DNA of 64,000 nt from Scatomonas sp963930955 (GCA_963930955.1 OZ006967.1:1054001-1118000); one strand, 5' to 3'. Positions 25,405-34,807 are shown, numbered from the stretch's first letter. The notes: generated by a model not told the origin, from the sequence alone. Program-made: numbers and translations.

Positions 25405-25602
25405 ATGCCGAAAATGAAAACAAGCAGAGCCGCAGCAAAGCGCTTTAAGGTAACAGGCAGCGGTAAATTAGTAAGAAACAAAGCTTACAAGAGCCATATC
25501 TTAACCAAAAAATCTCAGAAGAGAAAAAGAAATCTGCGGAAGCAGACCGTTGTGGATGCTACCAACGTAAAGAGCATGAAGAAGATTTTACCGTATTTAT
25601 AA
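25405..25602 (+). CDS. rpmI: 50S ribosomal protein L35
   Basis: A 65-residue basic protein starting MPKMKTSRAAAKRFKVTGSG, the standard L35 sequence and length. It lies in the usual infC-rpmI-rplT order, behind AAGGAGG. Confidence 0.97.
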   Translation: MPKMKTSRAAAKRFKVTGSGKLVRNKAYKSHILTKKSQKRKRNLRKQTVVDATNVKSMKKILPYL

Positions 25603-25624
25603 GAGATAAGGAGGAGCTTAAGAG

Positions 25625-25981
25625 ATGGCAAGAATCAAAGGCGGCTTAAACGCTAAGAAGAAACATAATAGAGTATTAAAACTGGCGAAGGGCTACAGAG
25701 GAGCCAGAAGCAAACAGTACAGAATCGCAAAGCAGTCTGTAATGAGAGCGCTGGCTACTGCTTACGCAGGAAGAAAGCAGAAAAAACGTCAGTTCCGTCA
25801 GCTGTGGATCGCCCGGATCAACGCTGCGGCCAGACTGAACGGACTGTCCTACAGCAAGTTCATGTATGGTCTGAAGCAGGCCGGCGTAGAGCTGAACCGC
25901 AAGGTGCTGGCTGATATGGCAGTGAACGATAAAGAAGGATTTGCTACCCTGGCTGAACTGGCTAAGAGCAAAGTTGCCTGA
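25625..25981 (+). CDS. rplT: 50S ribosomal protein L20
   Basis: A 118-residue basic protein starting MARIKGGLNAKKKHNRVLKLAKG (shown only to its usual first residues), with RQLWIARINAAARLNGLSYS in the middle. L20 binds 23S rRNA early in 50S assembly and in Firmicutes represses its own operon through the infC leader. A terminator follows at once. Confidence 0.97.
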   Translation: MARIKGGLNAKKKHNRVLKLAKGYRGARSKQYRIAKQSVMRALATAYAGRKQKKRQFRQLWIARINAAARLNGLSYSKFMYGLKQAGVELNRKVLADMAVNDKEGFATLAELAKSKVA

Positions 25982-25993
25982 ATAAAAAAAGAA

Positions 25994-26020
25994 AAGGAGT
26001 TCTCCGGAACTCCTTTTTTT
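25994..26020 (+). terminator. Terminator of infC-rpmI-rplT
   Basis: AAGGAGTTC pairs with GAACTCCTT around TCCG, followed by a run of T to 26020. The A-run on the other side may let it serve the converging aroC as well. Confidence 0.9.
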
Positions 26021-26035
26021 AATCTGGCAGGAGCA

Positions 26036-27133
26036 TCACTCCAGCCAGATTTTTTTTACGTTTTCCAGACGGCTGCCCATTCCCAGCAGCAGAGCGTCCG
26101 CAAGGGTCAGAGCGGTCATAGCTTCCACCACTACCACGGCCCTGGGAACAATTACCGGATCATGGCGCCCGCGGATTTCAATTTCCATAGGCTCCCCCTG
26201 GGAGCTGACGGTCTGCTGCCGGGCGGCAATGGAAGGGGTAGGCTTTACGGCGGCCCGGATGCAGATATCATTTCCGCTGCTGATGCCTCCCAGAATCCCG
26301 CCGGCGTGATTGGTCATGGTAGTGATCCGTCCGTCTGCGCTCAGGGTAAATGCATCATTGTTTTCCAGACCTGTAGCGGAGGCGGCCTGAAAGCCGTCTC
26401 CAATTTCTACTCCCTTCACCGCCCCGATAGACATGAGAGCTTTTGCCAGATTTGCGTCCAGCTTCTCAAAAACCGGATCTCCCACGCCGGCAGGCATTCC
26501 CCGGACGATGCATTCGATGGTGCCACCGGAGGAGTTCTTTTTTGCCATGCATTCCTCCAGCCAGGCGGCGGCCTTTTCCGCAGCCTGCGCATCCGGCATT
26601 TTCAGAGGATTATTCTCGATTTCTTTTTCTTCATAGGTTTCTATGGATACGGGACCGATGGAGCGCGTGTAGGTGCAGAGAGTAATCCCCAGTTCCTTCA
26701 GAAGCAGGGAAGCAATGGCGCCTGCCGCCACTCTTCCGATGGTTTCCCGGCCGGAGGAGCGTCCGCCCCCCCGGTAATCCCGGAAACCGAATTTGGAGTC
26801 AAAACCGAAGTCTGCGTGGCCTGGACGGTAGCAGCCGGCAATCTGGCTGTAATCCCTGGAACGCTGATCCGTATTGGAAACCATCAGGGAAATGGGGGTG
26901 CCGGTGGTTTTGCCCTCAAACACGCCGGAGAGAATCTCTACCCGATCCGTTTCCGACCGCTGGGTGCTGTAGCGGTGCTGGCCGGGCCGGCGCCGGTCCA
27001 GATATTCCTGAATGTCTGATGTCTTCAGAGGGAGGCCTGCGGGACAGCCGTCTACCACTACGCCCAGGCCCTTTCCGTGGGATTCCCCCCAGGTGGTAAT
27101 CCTGAAAATTGTTCCGTATGATGAACCTGCCAT
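26036..27133 (-). CDS. aroC: Chorismate synthase
   Basis: The enzyme makes chorismate from EPSP using reduced FMN, the last shared step to aromatic amino acids. The 365-residue protein has the signatures TWGESHGKGLGVVVDGCPAG near the N-terminus, RPGHADF, GGGRSSGRETIGRVAAGA and the C-terminal RHDPVIVPRAVVVVEAM. The start follows AAAGGAGATT on the minus strand. No other aro gene is beside it. A separate promoter was not placed with confidence. Confidence 0.96.
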   Translation of the reverse strand: MAGSSYGTIFRITTWGESHGKGLGVVVDGCPAGLPLKTSDIQEYLDRRRPGQHRYSTQRSETDRVEILSGVFEGKTTGTPISLMVSNTDQRSRDYSQIAGCYRPGHADFGFDSKFGFRDYRGGGRSSGRETIGRVAAGAIASLLLKELGITLCTYTRSIGPVSIETYEEKEIENNPLKMPDAQAAEKAAAWLEECMAKKNSSGGTIECIVRGMPAGVGDPVFEKLDANLAKALMSIGAVKGVEIGDGFQAASATGLENNDAFTLSADGRITTMTNHAGGILGGISSGNDICIRAAVKPTPSIAARQQTVSSQGEPMEIEIRGRHDPVIVPRAVVVVEAMTALTLADALLLGMGSRLENVKKIWLE

Positions 27134-27267
27134 AGGTGTAATCTCCTTTGAAAAATGATCATTGCCGGTTTTTTTACTGTTCCGGCAGATTTTAGTCTAA
27201 CACAAAAACCGGGGAAAGGCTACTGTAATCTGGCTCTGCCGGCGGCAGTTAATTTTTTGTAAAGCGT

Positions 27268-27296
27268 TTGACAAACAAAAATGCTCCGCTTATAAT
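27268..27296 (+). promoter_or_regulatory. Consensus promoter of the corA leader
   Basis: TTGACA (27268-27273) and TATAAT (27291-27296) are separated by 17 bases, a perfect sigma-A promoter. The leader to corA is about 175 bases long. Confidence 0.85.
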
Positions 27297-27351
27297 TAAT
27301 GAGTGTAAATTGGGATGCTATGCCAAGAATATAGAGAAAGGATGTGTTGTT

Positions 27352-27411
27352 ATGGAAAGTGTGCCTGGTCCTAGTTGCGCTTGGAGACTTTGGAATGGGA
27401 TAACAAAATAA
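27352..27411 (+). CDS. Putative leader peptide upstream of corA
   Basis: A 19-codon open frame encodes MESVPGPSCAWRLWNGITK. It starts at ATG 27352, 9 bases after AGAAAGGA, and ends at TAA 27409-27411. It lies between the corA promoter and the hairpin that covers the corA ribosome binding site. Two prolines and two tryptophans in a short peptide suit ribosome-pausing control. Proline-rich leaders that govern Mg2+ transporter genes are known in enterobacteria; homology to those is not claimed. Confidence 0.6.
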   Translation: MESVPGPSCAWRLWNGITK

Positions 27412-27434
27412 GCGGAGAGGATTTCAGGTATGCG

Positions 27435-27466
27435 CTCCTGTCTGTCCTTTCCGCGGACAGAGGAGG
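27435..27466 (+). promoter_or_regulatory. Hairpin sequestering the corA ribosome binding site
   Basis: CTGTCC (27442-27447) pairs with GGACAG (27455-27460), and CTCCT (27435-27439) pairs with AGGAG (27461-27465), with a 2-base bulge. The second arm is the Shine-Dalgarno sequence of corA, so the 11-pair stem should block translation until opened. Confidence 0.65.
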
Positions 27467-27477
27467 AGTCTGACAAC

Positions 27478-28419
27478 ATGGTTAGGATATTCAAGACAGA
27501 GGCTGGAAAGCTGCAGCAGATCCAGGAACCTGTGGAAGGATGCTGGATCGCGCTGACGGATCCTACGGCAACGGAAATTTTTGATATTGCGCAGAAATAT
27601 GAGATTGAAGTGGACGACCTCCGGGCGCCGCTGGATGAAGAAGAACGTTCCCGTATCGAGGCGGAAGATAACTATACCCTGATCCTGGTGGATATTCCCA
27701 CCATCGAGGAGAGAAACGACCGGGATTGGTACGAGACCATCCCTATGGGTATTGTGGTGACGGACAAAGCCCTGATTACGGTTTGTCTGGAGGATACGCC
27801 CATACTGATCAGTTTTATGGACGGGCGGGTCCGGAATTTTTATACCTATATGAAGACCCGTTTCATCCTTCAGATCCTGTACAGAAATGCGAATATGTAT
27901 CTGCATTATCTGCGCATTATAGATAAGAAGAGCGAACAGATTGAGGGCCAGCTCCACAGATCCCAGAGAAATAAAGAGCTCATTGAATTGCTGGAACTGG
28001 AAAAATGTCTGGTTTACTTTACCACCTCCCTGCGGTCCAATGAAATGGTGCTGGAGAAACTGATGAAGATTGACTCCATTAAGCATTATCCCGAGGACGA
28101 GGATCTGCTGGAGGATGTTATTATCGAGAACAAGCAGGCCATTGAGATGGCGGATATTTACAGCAACATTCTCCGGGATACTACGGAGGCTGTGGCGTCC
28201 ATTATCAACAACAATCTGAATATTGTCATGAAATTTCTGGCTACGGTGACCCTGGTAATCTCCGTGCCCAATATTATATTTTCTGCCTACGGAATGAACG
28301 TCAGAAGCGAAGGAATGCCTTTCGCCGACAGCCCCTTCGGGTTTCCTATCCTGTGCTGTTTTGCGCTGGGAGTCTGTCTGATTCTGGTGTTTATCATGGC
28401 GAAAAAAAAGTTTTTCTAG
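27478..28419 (+). CDS. CorA family magnesium/divalent cation transporter
   Basis: A 313-residue inner-membrane channel of the CorA type. The cytoplasmic N-terminal two-thirds is followed by two C-terminal membrane helices (about 255-275 and 290-308), with the signature YGMN in IFSAYGMNVRSEG at the end of the first. The C-terminus is basic (AKKKFF). I chose ATG 27478 behind AGGAGG (27461-27466); an in-frame ATG at 27430 is inside the hairpin. The metal is inferred from family (Mg2+, possibly Co2+ or Ni2+). No M-box was recognised; control probably runs through the leader peptide and hairpin. Confidence 0.9.
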   Translation: MVRIFKTEAGKLQQIQEPVEGCWIALTDPTATEIFDIAQKYEIEVDDLRAPLDEEERSRIEAEDNYTLILVDIPTIEERNDRDWYETIPMGIVVTDKALITVCLEDTPILISFMDGRVRNFYTYMKTRFILQILYRNANMYLHYLRIIDKKSEQIEGQLHRSQRNKELIELLELEKCLVYFTTSLRSNEMVLEKLMKIDSIKHYPEDEDLLEDVIIENKQAIEMADIYSNILRDTTEAVASIINNNLNIVMKFLATVTLVISVPNIIFSAYGMNVRSEGMPFADSPFGFPILCCFALGVCLILVFIMAKKKFF

Positions 28420-28572
28420 CCGGAATATCTGTATAACGGCAGAAAGAAAGGGATAGAATGAATTTTTTGTAACCGCCAAATATTCCTGCGGATTTTCTTG
28501 TCCCAGTTTTTTCCTTATAATTGTAGCTGTTAGATATTTAGATTATTTCACTACAATTATGGAGGATAGGTT

Positions 28573-28983
28573 ATGACAGGTACTCGCAAAGCCCGTGTTC
28601 CGATGGCGGAACAGCTCAGGCTTATCAATGAATGCCGCCAGAGCGGCATGACAGATGCTGACTGGTGTCGTGAAAACGACATTGCGGTAAGCACCTTTTA
28701 CAACTGGGTCAGCCGCTGCCGGAAAGCAGCAGCGGATCAGATCCCAGCAGCGAATTATGGTCATCTTGAGATCCCACGCCCAAAGCAGGACGTGGTTCCC
28801 ATTGACATTGTTCCAGATCACATTTCGGAACAAGATACAGCATCACAGATGCAAAAGTCGTACCTTGACAATTCACATACGATTGAAGTTGCTATGAAAG
28901 ATATCACAGTCCGCATTCGCAATGATGCAGATCCGGTCCTGCTTACCAGGACATTCCGCCTGCTTCAGGAGCTGTCATGTTAG
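28573..28983 (+). CDS. tnpA: IS66 accessory protein TnpA
   Basis: A 136-residue protein with an N-terminal helix-turn-helix (QSGMTDADWCRENDIAVSTFYNWV). In IS66 elements this protein is needed together with TnpB and TnpC for transposition. The gene overlaps tnpB by 7 bases, as is usual. The start follows GGAGGATAGG. Confidence 0.88.
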   Translation: MTGTRKARVPMAEQLRLINECRQSGMTDADWCRENDIAVSTFYNWVSRCRKAAADQIPAANYGHLEIPRPKQDVVPIDIVPDHISEQDTASQMQKSYLDNSHTIEVAMKDITVRIRNDADPVLLTRTFRLLQELSC

Positions 28984-29318
28984 GTGATATCTCCGGACTT
29001 GAGAAGATCTACATTGTCTGTGGCTATACAGATATGAGGAAATCCATTGACGGACTCTGCGCTGTTATCGAAGATCAGCTTAAGATGGATCCGTCGTCCA
29101 GTGCTCTCTTCCTTTTCTGTGGAAGAAGACGGGACAGGATCAAAGCATTGTTCCGTGAACCGGACGGCTTCGTTCTGATTTATAAACGGTTGTCTGTCCG
29201 CGGCGGCTATCAATGGCCCAGGAAGCAGTCAGAGGTTCGGAATCTTTCCTGGCGGGAGTTTGACTGGCTGATGTCGGGGATCGATATTGACCAACCCAAA
29301 GCCCTCAAAGCAGAGTAA
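28977..29318 (+). CDS. tnpB: IS66 accessory protein TnpB (Orf2)
   Basis: A 113-residue protein with the IS66 Orf2 signature: IYIVCGYTDMRKSIDGLCAV, then LFLFCGRRRDRIKALFREPDGFVLIYKRL. The function in transposition is not known in detail. It overlaps tnpA and precedes tnpC by 141 bases. Confidence 0.93.
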   Translation: MLGDISGLEKIYIVCGYTDMRKSIDGLCAVIEDQLKMDPSSSALFLFCGRRRDRIKALFREPDGFVLIYKRLSVRGGYQWPRKQSEVRNLSWREFDWLMSGIDIDQPKALKAE

Positions 29319-29459
29319 AAAGTATCTGGATTTCAGCAAAAATCCTGCACAGAAAAAATCGGAAAATCCTTGTAAATTCGGCATTTTGGGGAGCTAATCT
29401 TCTTTAGTAAACCTCTCGTTTCTGGTATAATAGAGGTATCAAATCCAAGGAGAGACACG

Positions 29460-31076
29460 ATGGCTTCCAGCGCAAAAGATATCCAGCTTCGAGAGCTGAA
29501 AGATACGATATTCCAACTAAATACAATGGTATCTGAACAGACTGAGCTGATCAAATCTCTCCGTCTTATTATTGACGAAAAATCCAGTCATGAGAAAGTA
29601 CTCCAGGAACAGGTTGATTATCTGACAAAAAAACTCTTTGGTTCATCCAGTGAAAGAAGATCCGATGACATTCCGGGACAACAGAATCTTTTTGATGAAG
29701 CGGAAACAGAACAGGATCCATCCCTGCTGGAAGAAGAGACTGTGATCCGGGAGCATATCCGTAAAAAGAAGGCAACGCACGAGGATCTCTTCAAAGGTCT
29801 GAAGGTTGAAAAAGTAGTGATCCCTCTTCCGGAAGAAGAGCAGATCTGTCCGGTATGCGGTACACAGATGGTACTGATCGGCGAGGAGTACATCCGCCGG
29901 GAACTGGAATTCATTCCTGCCACTTGTAAAGTGATCGAATACTATAGCCAGAGTTACGGGTGCCCATCCTGCAAAGAAGGACTCGGGGATGCAGAAAAAC
30001 CTGTAATCATAAAGTCTCAGGTGCCAGATGCTCTGGTAGGGAAAGGTCCTGCCTCGACTTCCACTGTTGCATGGACCATGTATCAGAAGTATGCCAACGG
30101 GCTTCCCCTATACCGGCAGGAGAAAGACTGGAAACAGTATGGAGCTCAGATCAGCCGTACCACTCTTGCCAACTGGATCATCTACTGTTCACAGAACTAT
30201 TTTCAGCCCATGTATGATTACTTCCACCGTGAACTGTTGAAACGCAGCTTTGCAATGGCAGATGAAACACGAGTTCAGGTATTGAACGAGGACGGGCGCA
30301 GAGCCCAGACCCAATCATTCATGTGGCTGTTCCGAAGCGGCGAGGACGGGCTTCCGGCAATTATCCTGTATGGCTATTCCCCGACCAGGAGCGGCAGCCA
30401 TGCAAGGGAGTTCCTGGAAGGCTACAGCGGATACCTGGAAACGGATGGATATCAGGGATACAATCATCTACCGGGGATTAGCCGCTGCTCCTGTTGGGCG
30501 CACATCCGTCGCTACTTTATCGATGCCGTTCCCAAAGGGAAACAGTATGATTACAGTCAGCCGGCAGTGCAGGGAGTCCAGTACTGCAATCGGTTATTCG
30601 CCATTGAGGACTCCATTAACAAAAAGTATCCCGGTGATTATGAAAAGCGAAAGCAGCTTCGTCTCGAGAAGGAAAAACCTGTTCTGGAGGCTTTCTGGTC
30701 GTGGCTTGCTCAGCAGAAACCAGTCCGTAACAGCCGGATGGATAAAGCAGTGAATTATGTTCTGAATCGCCGAGACACAGCGGAAACCTATCTGGAAGAC
30801 GGACGCTGCAGTTTTACCAATAATCTCAGTGAGAATGCAATCCGTCCATTTGCGGTAGGCCGGAAAAACTGGCTGTTCAGTAGTTCCGTAGACGGAGCGA
30901 ATGCCAGTGCAGTGGTCTATACAATGGTTGAGATGGCAAGAGCACACAATCTGAATATTTACGGATATCTTAAATTTCTGCTGGAGCATCGGCCAAGTAA
31001 AGATATGACCGATGAACAGCTGGCAGAACTGACACCTTGGAGTGAAAAACTCCAATCTATCAAAAATCGCATGTGA
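29460..31076 (+). CDS. tnpC: IS66 transposase TnpC
   Basis: A 538-residue DDE transposase. It has an N-terminal coiled segment (about 1-60), a zinc-binding domain with CPVCGTQM and a later CPSC, and the catalytic core: MADETRVQVL, YLETDGYQGY and the C-terminal CSFTNNLSENAIRPFAVGRKNW (first Asp, second Asp, Glu). The length is normal and no frameshift is seen. Confidence 0.95.
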   Translation: MASSAKDIQLRELKDTIFQLNTMVSEQTELIKSLRLIIDEKSSHEKVLQEQVDYLTKKLFGSSSERRSDDIPGQQNLFDEAETEQDPSLLEEETVIREHIRKKKATHEDLFKGLKVEKVVIPLPEEEQICPVCGTQMVLIGEEYIRRELEFIPATCKVIEYYSQSYGCPSCKEGLGDAEKPVIIKSQVPDALVGKGPASTSTVAWTMYQKYANGLPLYRQEKDWKQYGAQISRTTLANWIIYCSQNYFQPMYDYFHRELLKRSFAMADETRVQVLNEDGRRAQTQSFMWLFRSGEDGLPAIILYGYSPTRSGSHAREFLEGYSGYLETDGYQGYNHLPGISRCSCWAHIRRYFIDAVPKGKQYDYSQPAVQGVQYCNRLFAIEDSINKKYPGDYEKRKQLRLEKEKPVLEAFWSWLAQQKPVRNSRMDKAVNYVLNRRDTAETYLEDGRCSFTNNLSENAIRPFAVGRKNWLFSSSVDGANASAVVYTMVEMARAHNLNIYGYLKFLLEHRPSKDMTDEQLAELTPWSEKLQSIKNRM

Positions 31077-31082
31077 ATTATA

Positions 31083-32018
31083 GTGAATTACTCCAACTCG
31101 CAAAGGGCTGGAGTAATTTTAAATTTGAACGCATTATTATTTGGCGGTTACAATTTTTTTAAGAAGCTGGAACGCAAATTCGGGAAATATGCCATACCGA
31201 ATCTGACAAAATATATTATCATCACCTATGTGATCGGATATGTGCTTATGATGGCGCAGCAGGCAACATCTGCGGATATTCTGGGATGGCTGACCCTGGA
31301 TCCCGGCCTTATCCTGCGGGGACAGGTCTGGAGGATCGTCAGCTGGGTGCTGATGCCGCCTGGAACGTTTAATGTGTTTACTGTCATCATGCTGCTGTTC
31401 TACTACAATATCGGTACGGCCCTGGAGCATGTGTGGGGGGATTTCCGGTATAATGCCTATATATTCTTCGGACTGATCATGACCGTGGTCGGATCCTTTA
31501 TTCTCTATGGGGTTATCGGAGACTGGTATACAGTGCTGAACTGGGGATATATGTTTTCTACCTATTATGTCAGCCTGTCGATCTTCCTGGGCTTTGCTAT
31601 GACCTTTCCGGATCAGCAGGTGCTGCTTATGTTCTTTATCCCCATCAAGATGAAGTGGCTGGCCCTGGTGGATGTGGCCTATTTGCTGTACGAGATGATC
31701 GAAAGCAACTGGGCCGGCCGGGTGGTGATTCTCTGCTCTCTGGCCAGCACCATTATTTTCTTCTTTGCCACCAGGGATTATTCCAGATTTAACTATAAGG
31801 AACAGAAACGGAAAAAGGATTTCTACCGTGCCACCGGCTACACCCGGGTTCGGGGCGCCGGTACAGGAGCCGGGGGCAGACAGCCCATCCATAAGTGCGC
31901 TGTGTGCGGAAGAACGGAATTGGACGATCCCAATCTGGAATTCCGGTTTTGCTCCCGGTGCAATGGAAATTATGAATATTGCCAGGACCACCTGTTTAAT
32001 CACGTGCATGTAAAATAA
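31083..32018 (+). pseudogene. Rhomboid-like membrane protein gene, start displaced by IS66
   Basis: The protein has about six membrane helices and a C-terminal zinc-ribbon (CAVCG and CSRCNGNYEYC). It resembles rhomboid-fold proteins but has no GxSG serine motif, so it is probably a non-proteolytic relative. Removing IS66 and one AATTTTTT copy restores ATG 28458 and the reading MNFFKKLERKFGKY. IS66 therefore cut the gene just after codon 1. The present frame remains open from GTG 31083 inside the element, adding about 23 foreign residues, but no good ribosome binding site is seen there. Expression is uncertain. Confidence 0.72.
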
Positions 32019-32065
32019 ATCAGGATGTTTCAGCGCAGTCAACCAAAAGGAAAGGGGATTTTTGT

Positions 32066-33511
32066 ATGAAGAGAACGAAGATTGTCTGTACCATGGGACC
32101 CAACGCGGACAAACCGGGGATGATGAAAAGCTGGATTGAGGCCGGTATGGATGTGGCCAGATTTAACTTTTCCCACGGCAGTCATGAAGAGCATAAGGGC
32201 AGAATGAAGGCGCTGAAAAAGCTCCGGAAAGAGATGAAAGTACCGATTGCCATCCTTCTGGATACCAAAGGGCCGGAGATCCGTACCGGCGTTCTGGAGA
32301 ACGGACAGAAGGTTATGCTGGAGGAGGGAAAGAAACTTGTGCTCACTACAGAAGAAGTGGTGGGAAACAGCAGCCGGATTTCTATCACCTACGCAGATCT
32401 TCCTTCAGATGTAAAAGAAGGAGACCGGATCCTGGTAGACGATGGATTGATTGAACTGCAGGTTACGGGACTGACTAAAACAGAAATTGAATGTGAGATA
32501 ATTAACGGCGGAGAGCTGGGGGAGCGCAAGGGTATTAACGTACCAAACGTATCCATCAATCTGCCGGCGATTACAGAAAAGGATAAAGAAGATCTGCTGT
32601 TCGGCATCGAGCAGAAAGTGGACTATATAGCAGCCTCCTTTATCCGCAAGGCGGAGGATGTGCTGGAGATCAAAGCGTTTCTCAAGGAGCACGGAGGAGA
32701 GCACATAGACGTGATCTCCAAGATTGAGAATGCGGAAGGTGTGGAAAATATCGATGACATTATCCAGGCTTCTGACGGGATTATGGTGGCCAGAGGCGAT
32801 CTGGGTGTAGAGATCCCGGCCTATCAGGTGCCCCATATTCAGAAAATGATCATCGAGAAATGCAATCATCTGTATCTGCCGGTAATTACCGCTACACAGA
32901 TGCTGGACTCCATGATTCGCAATCCCCGGCCTACCCGGGCGGAGGTGACCGATGTGGCCAATGCCATCTACGACGGTACCGATGCGGTGATGCTTTCCGG
33001 AGAAACTGCCATGGGAAAATATTCGGTAGAAGCAGTTAAGATGATGGCGGAGATTGCCCTGGAGACGGAAAAATATCTGAAATTTGAGAGCTACCGGGAT
33101 GTGGAATTTGCCAGAGATAACGCCAGTGTGTCCAGCGCTGTGGGCTTTGCCGCAGTGGACATGGTAGAGCATATCGGAGCCAAATGTATTGTCACTCCCA
33201 CCATGTCCGGAAAAACAGCAAGGCTGATCTCCAATCTGCGTCCAAGCGTGCCTATTTTCGCGGTGACCCCCTTTGAGTGGGCCAAACGAAAAATGCAGCT
33301 GTACTGGGGTGTGAAATCCGTCACCGGTTTTGAGGAGGATTCCACCGAGAACATTATTTCTCACGCATTATATATGGTGGAAAGAGAAAAGCTGGTGGAA
33401 AAAGGCGATATCCTGATTTTTACCGCCGGAGATCCTGCCACCAATGAAGTTAAAAGCCATGGAAATACTACCAATATCACAAACATGCTTCACATTTTGC
33501 AGGTGAAATGA
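32066..33511 (+). CDS. pyk: Pyruvate kinase
   Basis: The enzyme converts phosphoenolpyruvate and ADP to pyruvate and ATP at the end of glycolysis. The 481-residue protein starts MKRTKIVCTMGP and has FNFSHGSHEEH, LLDTKGPEIRTG, the catalytic segment DVISKIENAEGV, ARGDLGVEIP and ATQMLDSMIRNPRPTRAEVTDVANA (quoted in parts). It lacks the extra PEP-utiliser domain that some Firmicutes carry. ATG 32066 follows AAAGGGG. Confidence 0.97.
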   Translation: MKRTKIVCTMGPNADKPGMMKSWIEAGMDVARFNFSHGSHEEHKGRMKALKKLRKEMKVPIAILLDTKGPEIRTGVLENGQKVMLEEGKKLVLTTEEVVGNSSRISITYADLPSDVKEGDRILVDDGLIELQVTGLTKTEIECEIINGGELGERKGINVPNVSINLPAITEKDKEDLLFGIEQKVDYIAASFIRKAEDVLEIKAFLKEHGGEHIDVISKIENAEGVENIDDIIQASDGIMVARGDLGVEIPAYQVPHIQKMIIEKCNHLYLPVITATQMLDSMIRNPRPTRAEVTDVANAIYDGTDAVMLSGETAMGKYSVEAVKMMAEIALETEKYLKFESYRDVEFARDNASVSSAVGFAAVDMVEHIGAKCIVTPTMSGKTARLISNLRPSVPIFAVTPFEWAKRKMQLYWGVKSVTGFEEDSTENIISHALYMVEREKLVEKGDILIFTAGDPATNEVKSHGNTTNITNMLHILQVK

Positions 33512-33529
33512 GACTGAAGGAGAATACCA

Positions 33530-34807
33530 ATGAAAAAACCCTTTGTGACCAAAGAAAAACTGGAGGAGATCATCCGGGAAATCCCCACTCCTTTTCATCT
33601 CTATGATGAAAAAGGCATCCGGGAAAATGCCCGCCGTGTCAAAGAGGCCTTTGCCTGGAATCCGGGTTTTAAGGAATACTTTGCGGTGAAAGCCAATCCC
33701 AATCCCTATCTGATCAAAATTCTCGGGGAATACGGCTGCGGCTGCGACTGCTCCTCTCTGACGGAACTGATGCTTTCTGAAGCCATGGGCTTTGGAGGGG
33801 ATGATATCATGTTTTCTTCCAATGTGACCCCGGCGGAGGAGTATAAGAAGGCTGCGGAATTGAACGCCATCATCAATCTGGATGATATCACCCATGTGGA
33901 TTTTCTGGAGGAAACCCTGGGATATATTCCGAAAAAAATCAGCTGCCGCTACAACCCCGGCGGACTTTTTAAGATCACGACGGATATCATGGATAATCCC
34001 GGGGATGCCAAGTACGGCATGACCACAGAGCAGCTCTTTGAGGCTTTTCGCATGCTGAAGGCCAAAGGAGCGGAAGAATTCGGCATTCATGCCTTCCTGG
34101 CCAGCAATACTGTGACCAATGAGTATTATCCGGCCCTGGCAAAGGTTCTCTTCGAACTGGCTGTAAAACTGCAGAAAGAAACAGGCTGCCATATTACCTT
34201 TATCAACCTTTCCGGAGGCGTAGGCATTCCCTACAAGCCGGATCAGGAGCCCAATGATATTCAGGTCATCGGCCAGGGAGTACGTAAGGTTTATGAAGAG
34301 GTTCTGGTTCCCGCCGGCATGGGAGATGTAAGTCTCTGCACGGAAATGGGCCGTTTTATGATGGGCCCCTACGGCTGTCTGGTGGCCAGGGCTGTTCATG
34401 AAAAGCATATCTACAAAGAATATATCGGACTGGACGCCTGCGCGGCCAATCTGATGCGGCCTGCCATGTACGGAGCCTACCACCATATTACGGTTATGGG
34501 CAAGGAGGACGCTCCCTGCGATCATATGTATGATGTGACAGGGTCTCTCTGTGAGAATAACGATAAGTTTGCTATCGACCGGATGCTGCCGAAGATCGAT
34601 ATGGGGGATCTGCTGGTGATCCATGACACAGGAGCTCACGGTTTTTCCATGGGTTATAACTACAATGGCCGGCTCTGGTCCGCAGAGGTGCTGCTGAAAG
34701 AGGATGGAAGCTTCCAGAAGATCCGCCGGGCGGAGGAACCCAGAGACTATTTTGCCACCCTGGATTTTACAGAAGAATATAAAAAGATGTTTGGAGCAGG
34801 TAAATAA
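33530..34807 (+). CDS. lysA: Diaminopimelate decarboxylase
   Basis: A 425-residue PLP enzyme of the alanine-racemase-fold decarboxylases, probably making lysine from meso-diaminopimelate. PLP lysine is Lys54 in EYFAVKANPNP. LSGGVGIPY binds the phosphate, EMGRFMMGPYG follows, and GSLCENNDKFA holds the substrate-binding Cys and Glu at the dimer interface. The C-terminal beta domain has HDTGAHGFSMGYNYNGR. It is closer to LysA than to arginine or ornithine decarboxylases by these motifs. It starts 18 bases after pyk behind AAGGAG, so co-transcription is likely. Confidence 0.9.
   Translation: MKKPFVTKEKLEEIIREIPTPFHLYDEKGIRENARRVKEAFAWNPGFKEYFAVKANPNPYLIKILGEYGCGCDCSSLTELMLSEAMGFGGDDIMFSSNVTPAEEYKKAAELNAIINLDDITHVDFLEETLGYIPKKISCRYNPGGLFKITTDIMDNPGDAKYGMTTEQLFEAFRMLKAKGAEEFGIHAFLASNTVTNEYYPALAKVLFELAVKLQKETGCHITFINLSGGVGIPYKPDQEPNDIQVIGQGVRKVYEEVLVPAGMGDVSLCTEMGRFMMGPYGCLVARAVHEKHIYKEYIGLDACAANLMRPAMYGAYHHITVMGKEDAPCDHMYDVTGSLCENNDKFAIDRMLPKIDMGDLLVIHDTGAHGFSMGYNYNGRLWSAEVLLKEDGSFQKIRRAEEPRDYFATLDFTEEYKKMFGAGK

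Larger units (their letters stand above)
28469..31151 (+). mobile_element. Complete IS66-family insertion sequence
   Basis: The element is 2683 bp. Its ends are GTAACCGCCAAATA (from 28469) and the inverted copy ATTTGGCGGTTAC (to 31151). The 8-base direct repeat AATTTTTT flanks it at 28461-28468 and 31152-31159, the usual IS66 target duplication. It carries tnpA, tnpB and tnpC in order with full-length frames, so it looks active. It interrupts the first codons of a rhomboid-like gene. Confidence 0.95.

Noticed and set aside
27297..27477. M-box magnesium riboswitch before corA
   Set aside because: I could not find the conserved M-box segments; the leader is explained better by the short ORF and hairpin.
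31083..32018. Active rhomboid protease
   Set aside because: No GxSG serine or catalytic histidine pattern is seen in the membrane segments.
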